Assembly (NCBI RefSeq): GCF_001687565.2
Contig: NZ_CP016534.2
Coordinates: forward strand, 186,001 to 250,000
Origin: Planococcus antarcticus DSM 14505
Lineage (GTDB): Bacteria; Bacillota; Bacilli; Bacillales_A; Planococcaceae
Direction of reading: 5' to 3'
Length of the DNA stretch: 64,000 bases
This document shows, one piece after another, positions 25,840 through 34,611 of this stretch. The notes under the pieces are model-generated. The model worked only from the letters and a program-made list of their open reading frames with translations, was not told the origin of the DNA and did no database searches. Position 1 is the stretch's first letter; every line of letters starts with the position of its first letter. Position numbers and translations under genes: made by a program.

Positions 25840-26682
25840 TTATCCTTTAATGGTATTAACCAAGCCCATCATGTCGTCTGCATAAGAAATGGCTCTTCCT
25901 TGTGATTGAAACAATCGTTGCGTAGAAATCAATTCCGTCATTTCGTCAGCCAGTTCAACATTGGACATTTCCAAAGCGCCTTGCTTCACACCAATCGTTC
26001 CATCCCTTTGCTGAGACAGATCAATAAACTGCAAATTGCCGTTGGCGAGTTGTTCAGCTTCCGTGCCGGTCAGTTGGAATCGGTTGCCGCCTATTTTTTC
26101 GAGTGAGTCCGTCCGATTTATTTGCGCGATACCCAGTTGGATTTCAGTCGGTTGTTTAGTAGGATCTTGATAGGAAATCTCTAAAGTTCCATTGCCATTT
26201 AGTTGGATGTCTTTATAGTCAGCGTCGAAAACAATCGGCTGGTTGTTGGCTGCGAGAACTGCATCACCGTTAGCCGTAACTAAGCTTACTTGGTTTGAAT
26301 TCGGGACTGGCTGTACTTGAAAAGATCCGTCTTTTGTAAAAAACGTATTGTCTTCGGATGAAATACGGAAGTAAGCCGATTCGCCTTGGATCATAAAATC
26401 AAGCGGCCGATCCGTTTGGCGAATGGAGCCTTGTTCGTTGCGGGTTGCTGTCTGTGAAAGAATTGCGCCGGCACCGATGCGCAAACCGAAAGGCGTATTT
26501 CGCCCAACTTCATTTTGTGGCCCGACTTGTTTTTCGATGGACTGCACAAGAGCATCCGAAAAACTGGCTTCTTGGCGCTTATAGCCAGTGGTGTTTACAT
26601 TGGCAATATTATTGCCAATCAAATCGATTTTTTTTTGCAGTTCACCCATGGTGTTGCTTGCGGTATTCATTTGGATATTCAA
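25840..26682 (-). CDS. flhP: Flagellar hook-basal body (rod) protein FlhP
   Basis: A 280-residue FlgF/FlgG-type rod protein: N-terminal MGELQKKIDLIGNNIANVNTTGYKRQ and C-terminal ELADEMTELISTQRLFQSQGRAISYADDMMGLVNTIKG. As second gene of a two-gene unit with flhO it corresponds to B. subtilis FlhP (distal rod). The start is TTG 26682, behind AGGAGG that overlaps the flhO stop. Confidence 0.9.
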   Translation of the reverse strand: MNIQMNTASNTMGELQKKIDLIGNNIANVNTTGYKRQEASFSDALVQSIEKQVGPQNEVGRNTPFGLRIGAGAILSQTATRNEQGSIRQTDRPLDFMIQGESAYFRISSEDNTFFTKDGSFQVQPVPNSNQVSLVTANGDAVLAANNQPIVFDADYKDIQLNGNGTLEISYQDPTKQPTEIQLGIAQINRTDSLEKIGGNRFQLTGTEAEQLANGNLQFIDLSQQRDGTIGVKQGALEMSNVELADEMTELISTQRLFQSQGRAISYADDMMGLVNTIKG

Positions 26683-26697
26683 CTGTATAGTTACCTC

Positions 26698-27534
26698 CTA
26701 GACGCGCCCAATTTCGTTGACTGCTTTTTCCATGCTGCGATCGTAAGCCTGTATTACTTTTTGGTTTGATTCGAAGCCACGGTAAGTTGTCATCATATCT
26801 GTCATGGTTCTGGTCAAATCTACATTCGATTGTTCAATGAAGCCTTGTTTTACAAAGCTGTCTGTAGCATTCAGCAAATCAACATTCTCAATAAATTGAG
26901 GAGGAGTTTCCGGATCTCCGGCCCAACGCAAGAGATTCTGTCCTTCTTTTACGAACTGGTCTGGATTTTCAGTATGGCCGATCCATAGGCGATCTCCTTG
27001 TGTCCCATCAGCTAAAATGATTTGGCCATTGTCCTGTACAGTAAAGTCAGTTGAACCCACCTGAATGGGTTCCTGATTTTCACCTAAAACGAGAAAACCA
27101 TCGCTGGAAGTCAGAAAACCTTCAGCATCGACGGCGAAGGAGCCGTTTTTTGTGTAGCGTACTTCTTCATTTTCCGCAGCTACTGCAAAAACCATGCTAC
27201 CTTTCTGTTGAGTTTCGGGATTTGTTGGAAGTAATTCATCCATCAGCACCATATCTGTCAAATTCCCGGTTTCTTTTAAAGGGCCTTGCAGAAAAGATGG
27301 GATACCTTCCTGTGTATATACTCCTGTAGTCAAAGTCCCAATATTTCGGGGGACTATTGTACCTTTTTTACTAGTGTCCATCGCTTTAATCAATTGATCA
27401 GGAAAAGCGCGCAAGACGGTTTGGTCTTCTTTGAAACCGGGTGTATTGGCATTTGATAGATTGTTTGTCAATATTTGTTGCTGTCTATTGTTGGCCATCA
27501 TCCCTGATGTAGCGGTATATAATCCACGAAACAT
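26698..27534 (-). CDS. flhO: Flagellar hook-basal body (rod) protein FlhO
   Basis: A 278-residue rod protein: MFRGLYTATSGMMANNRQQQILTNNLSNANTPGFKED at the N-terminus and VDLTRTMTDMMTTYRGFESNQKVIQAYDRSMEKAVNEIGRV at the C-terminus. ATG 27534 is chosen because GAGAGGGAG lies just upstream and would be inside a longer reading. It is divergent from flgB, with a 390-nt shared upstream region. Confidence 0.9.
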   Translation of the reverse strand: MFRGLYTATSGMMANNRQQQILTNNLSNANTPGFKEDQTVLRAFPDQLIKAMDTSKKGTIVPRNIGTLTTGVYTQEGIPSFLQGPLKETGNLTDMVLMDELLPTNPETQQKGSMVFAVAAENEEVRYTKNGSFAVDAEGFLTSSDGFLVLGENQEPIQVGSTDFTVQDNGQIILADGTQGDRLWIGHTENPDQFVKEGQNLLRWAGDPETPPQFIENVDLLNATDSFVKQGFIEQSNVDLTRTMTDMMTTYRGFESNQKVIQAYDRSMEKAVNEIGRV

Positions 27535-27679
27535 ATAATTTCTCCCTCTCAAAGCCTATTTCGATATTTCTCGCGTAGCATACCATTATAAATGCGAAAA
27601 AAATAGAGACTTTTAGATTAATATGGAAAATATATCATTTTATATTTTAAAAAAGAAAAATATACAAAATTATTGAAAC

Positions 27680-27692
27680 GTGATATTATCAC
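27680..27692. promoter_or_regulatory. Palindrome GTGATATTATCAC, possible operator
   Basis: A perfect 13-bp palindrome in the AT-rich divergent region between flhO and the flgB riboswitch. It directly follows TTGAAA (27673-27678), which could be a -35 box. The protein that might bind is unknown. Confidence 0.4.
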
Positions 27693-27754
27693 TTTGTTAT
27701 TAATTTTAGAAAATAGTACGAAATAACGAGTTTAATAATTTAATATTAGAATAT

Positions 27755-27856
27755 CATAATGAAAATGGCAAACTTACTCGAAAGGTAACGACGCAAAGCT
27801 ACGGGCCTAAATACACATTGTAAAAGGCAGCCGGGTCACCAAAGTGGTAGATTTGA
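27755..27856 (+). ncRNA. Cyclic-di-GMP-I (GEMM-I) riboswitch upstream of flgB
   Basis: Aptamer hallmarks are readable: ATGGCAAAC (about 27765-27773), the CGAAAGG loop, GACGCAAAGC (27790-27799), ACGGGCCTAA (27801-27810) and GGCAGCCGGGTCACC (27826-27840). P1 may pair TATCA (27752-27756) with TGATA (27854-27858). A terminator follows at once, so the class-typical output would be transcription attenuation of the whole flgB operon. Confidence 0.88.
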
Positions 27857-27857
27857 T

Positions 27858-27887
27858 AAAAATCCACCTTTTTAAAGGTGGATTTTT
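27858..27887 (+). terminator. Riboswitch-controlled terminator before flgB
   Basis: AAATCCACCTT pairs with AAGGTGGATTT and is followed by TTTTT. A competing hairpin GGTAGATTT (27846-27854) with AAATCCACC (27860-27868), 8 of 9 pairs, could act as antiterminator and shares bases with P1 of the aptamer. Ligand binding would then favour termination (an off switch, inferred). Confidence 0.8.
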
Positions 27888-27923
27888 ATTAACTAACTAA
27901 CTGTTAAAAAAAGGAGTTTTTTG

Positions 27924-28325
27924 ATGAGTATATTCCCTAAGTCTCTTGAATCTATGGAACAAGCCCTCTCAGCATCGACTTTAAGACAACGAGTGCATTC
28001 GGCAAATATTGCCAATGTAGACACGGCCAACTATAAAAGCAAAAAAGTCGACTTTCAAGCAGCGTTGGATACAGCAATGAACAATCAAAGCCTCTCCAGC
28101 TATAAAACCAATGATCGGCATCTTTCATTCAGCAATGAATCTTCAACAGATAAAACTGAAATTCTAACTAATAGCTCCACAAAATACAACAACAATGGCA
28201 ATAATGTCGATATGGATGTCGAGATGGCTGAACTAGCAAAAAACCAATTATGGTATAACGCTGTTACCGAACGGGTCAACGGCAAACTCAACAGTCTCAG
28301 CTCTGTCATTAATGGAGGGAGATAA
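27924..28325 (+). CDS. flgB: Flagellar proximal rod protein FlgB
   Basis: A 133-residue rod protein with LRQRVHSANIANVDTANYKSKKVDFQ and the C-terminal DVEMAELAKNQLWYNAVTERVNGKL. ATG 27924 lies 8 nt after AAAAAAGGAG; the TTG at 27921 is too close. First gene of the large flagellar operon, directly after the c-di-GMP riboswitch terminator. Confidence 0.95.
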   Translation: MSIFPKSLESMEQALSASTLRQRVHSANIANVDTANYKSKKVDFQAALDTAMNNQSLSSYKTNDRHLSFSNESSTDKTEILTNSSTKYNNNGNNVDMDVEMAELAKNQLWYNAVTERVNGKLNSLSSVINGGR

Positions 28326-28331
28326 AAAAAG

Positions 28332-28787
28332 ATGAGTTTATTCAATGGGTTTAACATCAGTGCTTCAGGATTGACGGCCAATCGCATGCGCATGGATGTC
28401 GTGTCCGCCAACATCGCAAATGCCAATACAAATCGTGCCGAACTCGTGGACGGGGAATGGATGCCTTACCGTCGGAAAACAGTTGAATTGTCGCAAAACG
28501 GCGCTTCGCCTTTTGCCAATCAATTGCAGTCGGTGATCAATAGAGGCAATACGTCAGTATCTGGTGTCAAAGTATCGGAAATCAAAGAAGACGAAACGCC
28601 TTTTACTTTGTCCTATGAGCCGGAACATCCGGATGCTGGAGAAGACGGCTATGTCCGTTCATCTAATGTCGATCCACTGAAAGAAATGGTGGATCTGATG
28701 TCAGCAACCCGTTCATATGAAGCAAACGTCACCGCATTGAATGCATCAAAAAGTATGTTTATGAAGGCTCTAGAAATCGGGAAATAA
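28332..28787 (+). CDS. flgC: Flagellar basal-body rod protein FlgC
   Basis: A 151-residue proximal rod protein: FNGFNISASGLTANRMRMDVVSANIANANT at the start and VDPLKEMVDLMSATRSYEANVTALNASKSMFMKALEIGK at the end. It starts 6 nt after flgB. Two dispersed repeats follow before fliE, an unusual interruption of this operon. Confidence 0.96.
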   Translation: MSLFNGFNISASGLTANRMRMDVVSANIANANTNRAELVDGEWMPYRRKTVELSQNGASPFANQLQSVINRGNTSVSGVKVSEIKEDETPFTLSYEPEHPDAGEDGYVRSSNVDPLKEMVDLMSATRSYEANVTALNASKSMFMKALEIGK

Positions 28788-28803
28788 CTCGTTAATTTTC
28801 ATC

Positions 28804-28865
28804 GGTGATATTCCGCAAGCCAGCTCCGCTTTCCTGCGGGAGTCTCCGCTGGCTTGCTCCATATC
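28804..28865 (+). repeat. Dispersed repeat, type 2 (short form)
   Basis: 62 bp: GTGATATTCCGCAAGCCAGC... joined through CTGCGGGAGTCTCC to ...GGCTTGCTCCATATC. The ends are imperfect inverted repeats. Compared with 25421-25546 it lacks the internal segment. It lies inside the flagellar operon, after flgC. Confidence 0.8.
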
Positions 28866-28920
28866 TTTATGAAAGTAGTGTGAAATTGAGAGCTCGCTTC
28901 TAAATTCACCAAATTTCTAA

Positions 28921-29014
28921 GCGTAGGCGCGTCCACGGGCTAGGCGAAGTAAGAAGACAGGCGTTCTTTGCCTGGCTTCTTGCGGGAGCCATGCAAAGAG
29001 CGACCGAAGCGATG
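28921..29014 (+). repeat. Dispersed repeat, type 3, before fliE
   Basis: Same orientation and same blocks as 16523-16618. GTAAG pairs with CTTGC where the other copy has GCAAG/CTTGC (a U.G for C-G change that keeps the stem), and CAGGC/GCCTG forms an inner stem. It ends about 47 nt before the fliE ATG. Confidence 0.75.
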
Positions 29015-29060
29015 TATTAAAAGAGAAAATTTATCTTACTATAAATATCTAGGAGGCACC

Positions 29061-29357
29061 ATGGAAAAAATAAGCGGGATTCAAACGCCTTTTATTCAAA
29101 ATCAATTATTTGATAAAGTAAAACCTGAAAACCAAGTTGAAGGGTTTGGAGAGATCTTTAAAGATGCATTAAAAGAAGTGAGCAAAGCACAAAACGAATC
29201 GGACAAAATGACCAATCAGCTGGTAACGGGAGAAGTTCAGGATGTACACGAAGTGATGATTGCTTCGCAAAAAGCCAGTTTATCGTTGCAGATGACAATG
29301 CAGGTGAGAAACAAGGTTGTTGAAGCCTATCAAGAAGTAATGAGAATGCAAGTATGA
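29061..29357 (+). CDS. fliE: Flagellar hook-basal body complex protein FliE
   Basis: A 98-residue adaptor between the MS ring and rod. C-terminal VQDVHEVMIASQKASLSLQMTMQVRNKVVEAYQEVMRMQV is the family signature. ATG 29061 follows an ideal AGGAGGCACC site; longer in-frame starts fall in the repeat and are rejected. Confidence 0.95.
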   Translation: MEKISGIQTPFIQNQLFDKVKPENQVEGFGEIFKDALKEVSKAQNESDKMTNQLVTGEVQDVHEVMIASQKASLSLQMTMQVRNKVVEAYQEVMRMQV

Positions 29358-29382
29358 TGTGGACCGGTGGGATGATGACTAA

Positions 29383-31023
29383 ATGAAAGAGAAGTTTTCG
29401 GCATATAAAACGAAGATGAGTGAATCGTGGACCAGTTTTTCTCCTGTAACGAAATGGTCCGTTCTTGGCTCCTTTTTACTCACCTTAATTATCTTGATTG
29501 TTTTTGTTTTTCTCAGCAATCGCTCTGATTTTTCGGTGCTGTATTCTAATTTGACAGCAGCTGAGGCGGGTGAGATTAAGACCGCCATTGAAGAGCAGGC
29601 AATTCCAGTGGAAGTATCGGCCGATGGCAAAACAATCAGTGTACCTGAAGAGCATTTGGCCAATTTAAAAGTCAGCCTGGCTGCGGAAGGCATTCCGAAA
29701 AACGGCAATGTGAACTACGGCATATTCAGCGAAAACATGGGGCTCGGAATGACTGATCGTCATTTTGATGTGGTTGAACGAGACGCTATGCAAAATGAGC
29801 TGGCGTATTTAATTGAACAAATTGATGGAGTGACGGAAGCGAATGTCATGATTACGCTGCCGAAGGAAAATGTTTGGATTACTGATGAAGAACAGACCTC
29901 TACGGCTTCCATCGTTATCAAAGGCGATTCGACGTTGCAATTGGATCAGAAACAGATTAACGGTTTGCATCACTTAATCAGCAAATCGGTTCCAAGTTTA
30001 CCGGCTGAGCAGATTGTTATCATGGATCAGAACGGCCAAGTGTTTGAAGTGCAGGACGCCAGCCAAGCAGATACCAATCTGTCGGTTTACCAGCAGCATC
30101 GCGAAATCCAAAAAGGCATCGAACAGGATATCCAGCGCGAGTTGCAGCAAATGCTCGGCTTGCTGCTGGGGCAGGATAAGGTAGTCGTTTCTGTTATGAC
30201 GAACATCGATTTCACAAAAGAAAAGCGGGAAGAGCAATTGGTTGAACCCGTAGATGTTGAAAATAATGAAGGCTTGGATATTAGTGTAGAACGCATTATT
30301 GAAACCTATTCGAGCGAAGGTACGGTCATTGAAGACGCAGCGGGAACCGGCGAAACAGAAGTCGCCAATTATCCAGGTCTAGACGGTGCTGGCAACAGCG
30401 AATCTGAACGGACTGAAGAACGGATCAATAGTGAAGTCAATCGGATCAATCGGCAAATTGAAATGAGTCCATACGTCATTGATGATATTACAATCAATGT
30501 GGGTGTGGAACCGCCAGTTCCTGAAAATCCGGCGAGCTTAACACAGGAAAACGTCACGGATATCAGTAATTTACTGAAAAATGCTGTCAGTACCTCATTA
30601 AGTATGAATGAATTTCCTGCAACAGAAGCGGAACTGGAAGACCGGATTTCTGTTTTTGCTACTGAATTCCAGGGGCGTCCGGTAATTGAAGACGAAGAGC
30701 CGGAAGAAACATTCCTGGCAGGTATACCGAACAATCTTCTTATTGTAATTTGTGCAGCAGTCGTATTGGTGTTGATTATCATCATTGCTTTGCTATTGCT
30801 TCGCAAAAAGAAAAAAGAAGAAGTGTTCGAGGAAGAATACGAGTTTGAAGGATTTGAACAGGCATTGGCCAAGTCAAACCAAGTAAATCTTGAAGATGAA
30901 GAAATTGATTTGTCTGAGTTTAGTGCCAGATCAAATCCGAAGCGAAAAACGATCGAAAAGCTTGCCAAAGGACGACCTGAAGACTTTACTAAATTGTTGC
31001 GGTCATGGATGGCAGATGACTAG
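29383..31023 (+). CDS. fliF: Flagellar MS-ring protein FliF
   Basis: A 546-residue MS-ring subunit with two membrane segments (about 30-48 and 450-470). The periplasmic-side ring-building motifs (VLYSNLTAAEAGEIK, NYGIFSE, ITLPKENVW) are visible, and the cytosolic tail ends FTKLLRSWMADD, the FliG-binding helix. It starts 25 nt after fliE. Confidence 0.97.
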   Translation: MKEKFSAYKTKMSESWTSFSPVTKWSVLGSFLLTLIILIVFVFLSNRSDFSVLYSNLTAAEAGEIKTAIEEQAIPVEVSADGKTISVPEEHLANLKVSLAAEGIPKNGNVNYGIFSENMGLGMTDRHFDVVERDAMQNELAYLIEQIDGVTEANVMITLPKENVWITDEEQTSTASIVIKGDSTLQLDQKQINGLHHLISKSVPSLPAEQIVIMDQNGQVFEVQDASQADTNLSVYQQHREIQKGIEQDIQRELQQMLGLLLGQDKVVVSVMTNIDFTKEKREEQLVEPVDVENNEGLDISVERIIETYSSEGTVIEDAAGTGETEVANYPGLDGAGNSESERTEERINSEVNRINRQIEMSPYVIDDITINVGVEPPVPENPASLTQENVTDISNLLKNAVSTSLSMNEFPATEAELEDRISVFATEFQGRPVIEDEEPEETFLAGIPNNLLIVICAAVVLVLIIIIALLLLRKKKKEEVFEEEYEFEGFEQALAKSNQVNLEDEEIDLSEFSARSNPKRKTIEKLAKGRPEDFTKLLRSWMADD

Positions 31024-31034
31024 GAGAGTGTCTA

Positions 31035-32048
31035 ATGGTTAGAGGAATGCATGAGTTGACAGGGATTCAAAAAGTGGCCATCTTATTGGTTGGTTTAGGG
31101 CCCGATGTTTCGATTGAGATATTTAAGCAACTGACAGAGCCGGAAATCGATCAACTAACGATGGAGATTTCCAATGTCCGACAGTTGAGGAACAGCCAAA
31201 CGGAAAGAGTCATCAATGAATTCTATGAAATGATTCTGGCACAGGATTATATGAATGAGGGTGGTTTGGTTTATGCCCGGAATATCCTGGAGCAGGCACT
31301 TGGGAAAGATAAGGCGATGGACACCATTAGCCGTTTATCGAACCGGCTTCAAGTAAAACCTTTTAGTTTTGCGCGAAAAGCCGACCCGAGTCAAATTTTG
31401 AACATTCTTCAACATGAGCAAGCGCAAACTATAGCATTAGTGCTGTCTTATTTGGATGCCAAGCAATCGTCGAAGATTTTGTCTGAATTACCGAGTGACA
31501 AACAAGCAGAAGTTGCAAGGCGGATTGCTTTAATGGAAAGTACTTCTCCAGATGTCATTCATCAAGTAGAACAAATTTTAGAGCGGAAGTTGACTGCTAC
31601 AGGAACACAGGACTATACAGCTACCGGTGGCGTAGAAGCGATTGTTCGTGTATTGAGCAATGTTGACCGCGGTACGGAAAAATCCATTTTAACTGAACTT
31701 GAAAAAGACAATCCAGAACTGGTTACGGAAATCAAAAAACGTATGTTTGTTTTCGAAGATATTGTCAAGCTTGAAACTCGTTCCGTTCAGCGAATTGTCC
31801 GTGAAGTGAGCGATGCTGATCTGACATTTGCGCTGAAAGTAGCGAGTGAAGAAGTCAAAGACAGTATTTACCGCAATATGTCAACGCGGAGAGCGGAAGC
31901 TATCCTCGAAGAAATTGAAGTTATGGGGCCAGTGAAACTGAAAGATGTGGAAAATGCGCAAACGAATATCGTTGGCTTGATTCGAAGCATGGAAGAAAAA
32001 GGAGAAATTGATGTGTCGCGTGGAGGGGGAGAGGAAATAATTGTCTAA
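31035..32048 (+). CDS. fliG: Flagellar motor switch protein FliG
   Basis: A 337-residue rotor protein that transmits torque from the stator. It shows GIQKVAILLVGLGPDVS, the EHEQAQ-like central motif QHEQAQTIALVLSYL and the C-terminal torque helix with MSTRRAEAILEEIE. ATG 31035 follows AGGAGAG. It overlaps fliH by 8 nt. Confidence 0.97.
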   Translation: MVRGMHELTGIQKVAILLVGLGPDVSIEIFKQLTEPEIDQLTMEISNVRQLRNSQTERVINEFYEMILAQDYMNEGGLVYARNILEQALGKDKAMDTISRLSNRLQVKPFSFARKADPSQILNILQHEQAQTIALVLSYLDAKQSSKILSELPSDKQAEVARRIALMESTSPDVIHQVEQILERKLTATGTQDYTATGGVEAIVRVLSNVDRGTEKSILTELEKDNPELVTEIKKRMFVFEDIVKLETRSVQRIVREVSDADLTFALKVASEEVKDSIYRNMSTRRAEAILEEIEVMGPVKLKDVENAQTNIVGLIRSMEEKGEIDVSRGGGEEIIV

Positions 32049-32838
32049 TATCATTCGTCTTCCACAGTCTTTTTCGAAAGAAAAGAAAATTATCCAGACC
32101 CGAAAAATCGAGACTAAAAAAACTGTTTTCAGTAATCAGGAACACGATCCGAGACAGCAGCGACAACAGTTGTTTCAGGAAATCAACGAACTGGAATCTC
32201 GCCGCGAGCAATTGCAGACTCAAATTCTGAGCGATCAACAAAATTCACAGCAGGAAATCGATGAATGGTGGCATGAAAAACAGCAGGAAGCTCAGCAATA
32301 CGCTAAAAAAATGGAACAGCAAGCGGAACAGCAGGGGTTTCAGACTGGATTTGAACAAGGGCTGCAACTGGCAGAACAAGACAGTGTTGAAAAACGGTTG
32401 GAAATGACTCGATTGCTGGAAATGGCCTATGAAGAAAAAGCCAATATCATACAGCAAGCTGAACCTTTCCTGTTGTCATTAAGTGTCACAATCGCAGAAA
32501 AAGTGATTCATAACGAATTGGGCCAGGACACGCAGCAATTGTTACACATCATCCAACATGCATTAAAGCAGGTAGAGGAATCAGAAGATGTCACGATGCA
32601 GGTGTCTCCTGAAGATTATCCAATGATTATTCCGTTTTTGGAAGAATTGAAGACCTACGTTAAAGCGGATTCGGAATTGAAACTGATTCCAGTGGCTAAT
32701 CTGACGCCAGGTGGCTGCCGGATTCATACGGCGAGCGGATCCTACGATGCCATGGTCGACAATCAACTGGATGAAATCAAAAATCAATTGCTCGCTTATT
32801 GTGAGGAGAAAACCAACGATGAACCTGTGGGAAGATGA
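32041..32838 (+). CDS. fliH: Flagellar assembly protein FliH
   Basis: A 265-residue negative regulator and stalk of the FliI ATPase. A very Gln/Glu-rich coiled N-terminal half (QQEIDEWWHEKQQEAQQY) precedes the conserved FliH C-terminal domain (LSVTIAEKVIHNELG, GGCRIHTASGSYDAMVDNQL). It starts with TTG inside fliG and overlaps fliI by 20 nt. Confidence 0.93.
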   Translation: MSNIIRLPQSFSKEKKIIQTRKIETKKTVFSNQEHDPRQQRQQLFQEINELESRREQLQTQILSDQQNSQQEIDEWWHEKQQEAQQYAKKMEQQAEQQGFQTGFEQGLQLAEQDSVEKRLEMTRLLEMAYEEKANIIQQAEPFLLSLSVTIAEKVIHNELGQDTQQLLHIIQHALKQVEESEDVTMQVSPEDYPMIIPFLEELKTYVKADSELKLIPVANLTPGGCRIHTASGSYDAMVDNQLDEIKNQLLAYCEEKTNDEPVGR

Positions 32839-34135
32839 GTATTTGGAATTGCTGAATGACATTGAGCCCATCCAAAAGCATGGAAAAGTGATCCAAGTCA
32901 TCGGGTTGACAATTGAATCGAGAGGGCCGAATGCGAAAATCGGAGAGCTTTGCCTACTGTATCCAAACCGCAACGAACCGCCGATTGAAGCGGAAGTTGT
33001 CGGTTTCAAGGAAAATAGAATCATGCTCATGCCGTTGCAGGATCTTTCTCAAGTCGGTCCGGGTTGTTTGGTGGTCGCAACAGGTGGACCGCTTCAAATA
33101 AAAGTCGGTCCTTCTATTTTAGGAAAAGTTCTTGACGGAACCGGGATGCCGCTTGATGAAAGTTTGCTGCCCCGTGGCTTGAAAAAATATTCAACCAATA
33201 ATGCGCCACCCAATCCGCTGAAACGGCCAAGAATCGATAAACCTTTGGAAGTCGGCGTTCGTGCGATTGACGGGTTGCTAACTGTCGGACAGGGGCAGCG
33301 TGTTGGCGTATTCGCTGGAAGTGGCGTTGGAAAAAGTACCTTGATGGGCATGATTGCCCGCAATACGGAAGCTGATATCAATGTCATCGCCTTAGTCGGA
33401 GAACGAGGACGTGAAGTGCGTGACTTTATTGAACGCGATCTCGGTCCAGAAGGATTGAAAAAATCGGTAGTTGTTGCGGCGACTTCAGACCAGACGCCGA
33501 TGCAACGCATTAAAGCTGCACTTACCGCAACAGCGATTGCCGAATATTTCCGGGACCAAGGAAAAAACGTTATGCTCATGATGGATTCGGTTACCCGTTT
33601 TGCCATGGCGCAGCGGGAAGTCGGTCTAGCAGTGGGTGAGCCACCGACCAGTAAAGGCTACACGCCGAGTGTTTTTGCGCTGCTGCCCAAACTGCTAGAG
33701 CGATCCGGTACTTCAAGCAAAGGTTCCATTACTGCTTTTTACACCGTTTTAGTGGACGGCGACGATATGAACGAACCAATTGCCGATGCGGTGCGCGGAA
33801 TTTTGGACGGGCATATTGTTTTGGACCGCAAAATTGCCCAAAAAGGCCAGTTCCCGGCGATCAACGTCATGGCCAGCGTCAGCCGGGTCATGCACGAAGT
33901 CGTCTCGGAAGAACACCAGCTGGCAGCTCGGGAATTTAAACGTTTGCTTGCGGCCTACGAAACTTCAGAAGATCTGATCAATATCGGTGCCTATAAGAGT
34001 GGCGCCAATAAAGAGATTGACGATGCGATTCGTTCGCATCCATTGATCAAGGAATACTTGCAGCAAGATATATATGAAAAAGCCAAACTGGAAGAAAGTA
34101 TAGAGCGGCTATCAGCACAATTTGGGGGCGTTTAA
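32819..34135 (+). CDS. fliI: Flagellum-specific ATPase FliI
   Basis: A 438-residue ATPase of the flagellar type III export apparatus. Walker A GSGVGKST near residue 166, ALVGERGREVRDF, Walker B MLMMDSVTRFAMAQRE and the C-terminal domain ending ERLSAQFGG. ATG 32819 follows GAGGAGAAAA and lies inside fliH; upstream in-frame starts would extend beyond the family N-terminus. Confidence 0.97.
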   Translation: MNLWEDEYLELLNDIEPIQKHGKVIQVIGLTIESRGPNAKIGELCLLYPNRNEPPIEAEVVGFKENRIMLMPLQDLSQVGPGCLVVATGGPLQIKVGPSILGKVLDGTGMPLDESLLPRGLKKYSTNNAPPNPLKRPRIDKPLEVGVRAIDGLLTVGQGQRVGVFAGSGVGKSTLMGMIARNTEADINVIALVGERGREVRDFIERDLGPEGLKKSVVVAATSDQTPMQRIKAALTATAIAEYFRDQGKNVMLMMDSVTRFAMAQREVGLAVGEPPTSKGYTPSVFALLPKLLERSGTSSKGSITAFYTVLVDGDDMNEPIADAVRGILDGHIVLDRKIAQKGQFPAINVMASVSRVMHEVVSEEHQLAAREFKRLLAAYETSEDLINIGAYKSGANKEIDDAIRSHPLIKEYLQQDIYEKAKLEESIERLSAQFGGV

Positions 34136-34607
34136 ACTGACACAATTCAACTTTCGATTTCAAAAAATATTGGACCTAAAGGAAAATGAAAAGGGCTTTG
34201 CGCAGATCCAAATGGCTGAAGCCATTAAGCAGCATGAAGTGGGGCATCAGCGAAACAAAGCCATCCAAAGCCAAATCAGCGATATAGAGCAACTGAAAAA
34301 CGCCAAACAGCAAAGCGGCGTCAATATTTCAGAATTGAGAATGCTAGAAGGCTATATTCACCAGCTTCAAGATCAATCGCTGTCCTCTAAAAGAGAACTG
34401 GAGTATTTGCAGAAAAATGTTTCGACTTCTCAAGGCCTACTGCAAAAAAAAGCACAGGAAGAAAAGACTTGGGAAAATTTAAAGCAGCAAAAGTTGAATC
34501 ATTTCCAGGAAGAAAGCAAAGCGGCTGAACAAAGCTTTTTTGACGAAATGGCCAGTATCCGGTTTCATCGCTTAGCTAAAGCCAATAGCTTAGTGGAAGG
34601 GATTTAA
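34122..34607 (+). CDS. fliJ: Flagellar export protein FliJ
   Basis: A 161-residue coiled-coil protein that activates FliI and ferries chaperones. It shows FNFRFQKILDLKENEKGFAQ at the N-terminus and long heptad-rich helices. The start is uncertain: TTG 34122 overlaps fliI by 14 nt and lacks a clear ribosome binding site, so coupling to fliI is likely. Confidence 0.88.
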   Translation: MGAFKLTQFNFRFQKILDLKENEKGFAQIQMAEAIKQHEVGHQRNKAIQSQISDIEQLKNAKQQSGVNISELRMLEGYIHQLQDQSLSSKRELEYLQKNVSTSQGLLQKKAQEEKTWENLKQQKLNHFQEESKAAEQSFFDEMASIRFHRLAKANSLVEGI

Positions 34608-34611
34608 GCAG

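Noticed and set aside
14225..27887. An allosteric riboswitch-ribozyme pair like the c-di-GMP-II/group I tandem of C. difficile
   Set aside because: The aptamer here is class I, lies about 13 kb away and belongs to a different transcript.
19411..29014. CRISPR-like repeat array
   Set aside because: The repeats are few, long, scattered, differently oriented and without regular spacers or cas genes.
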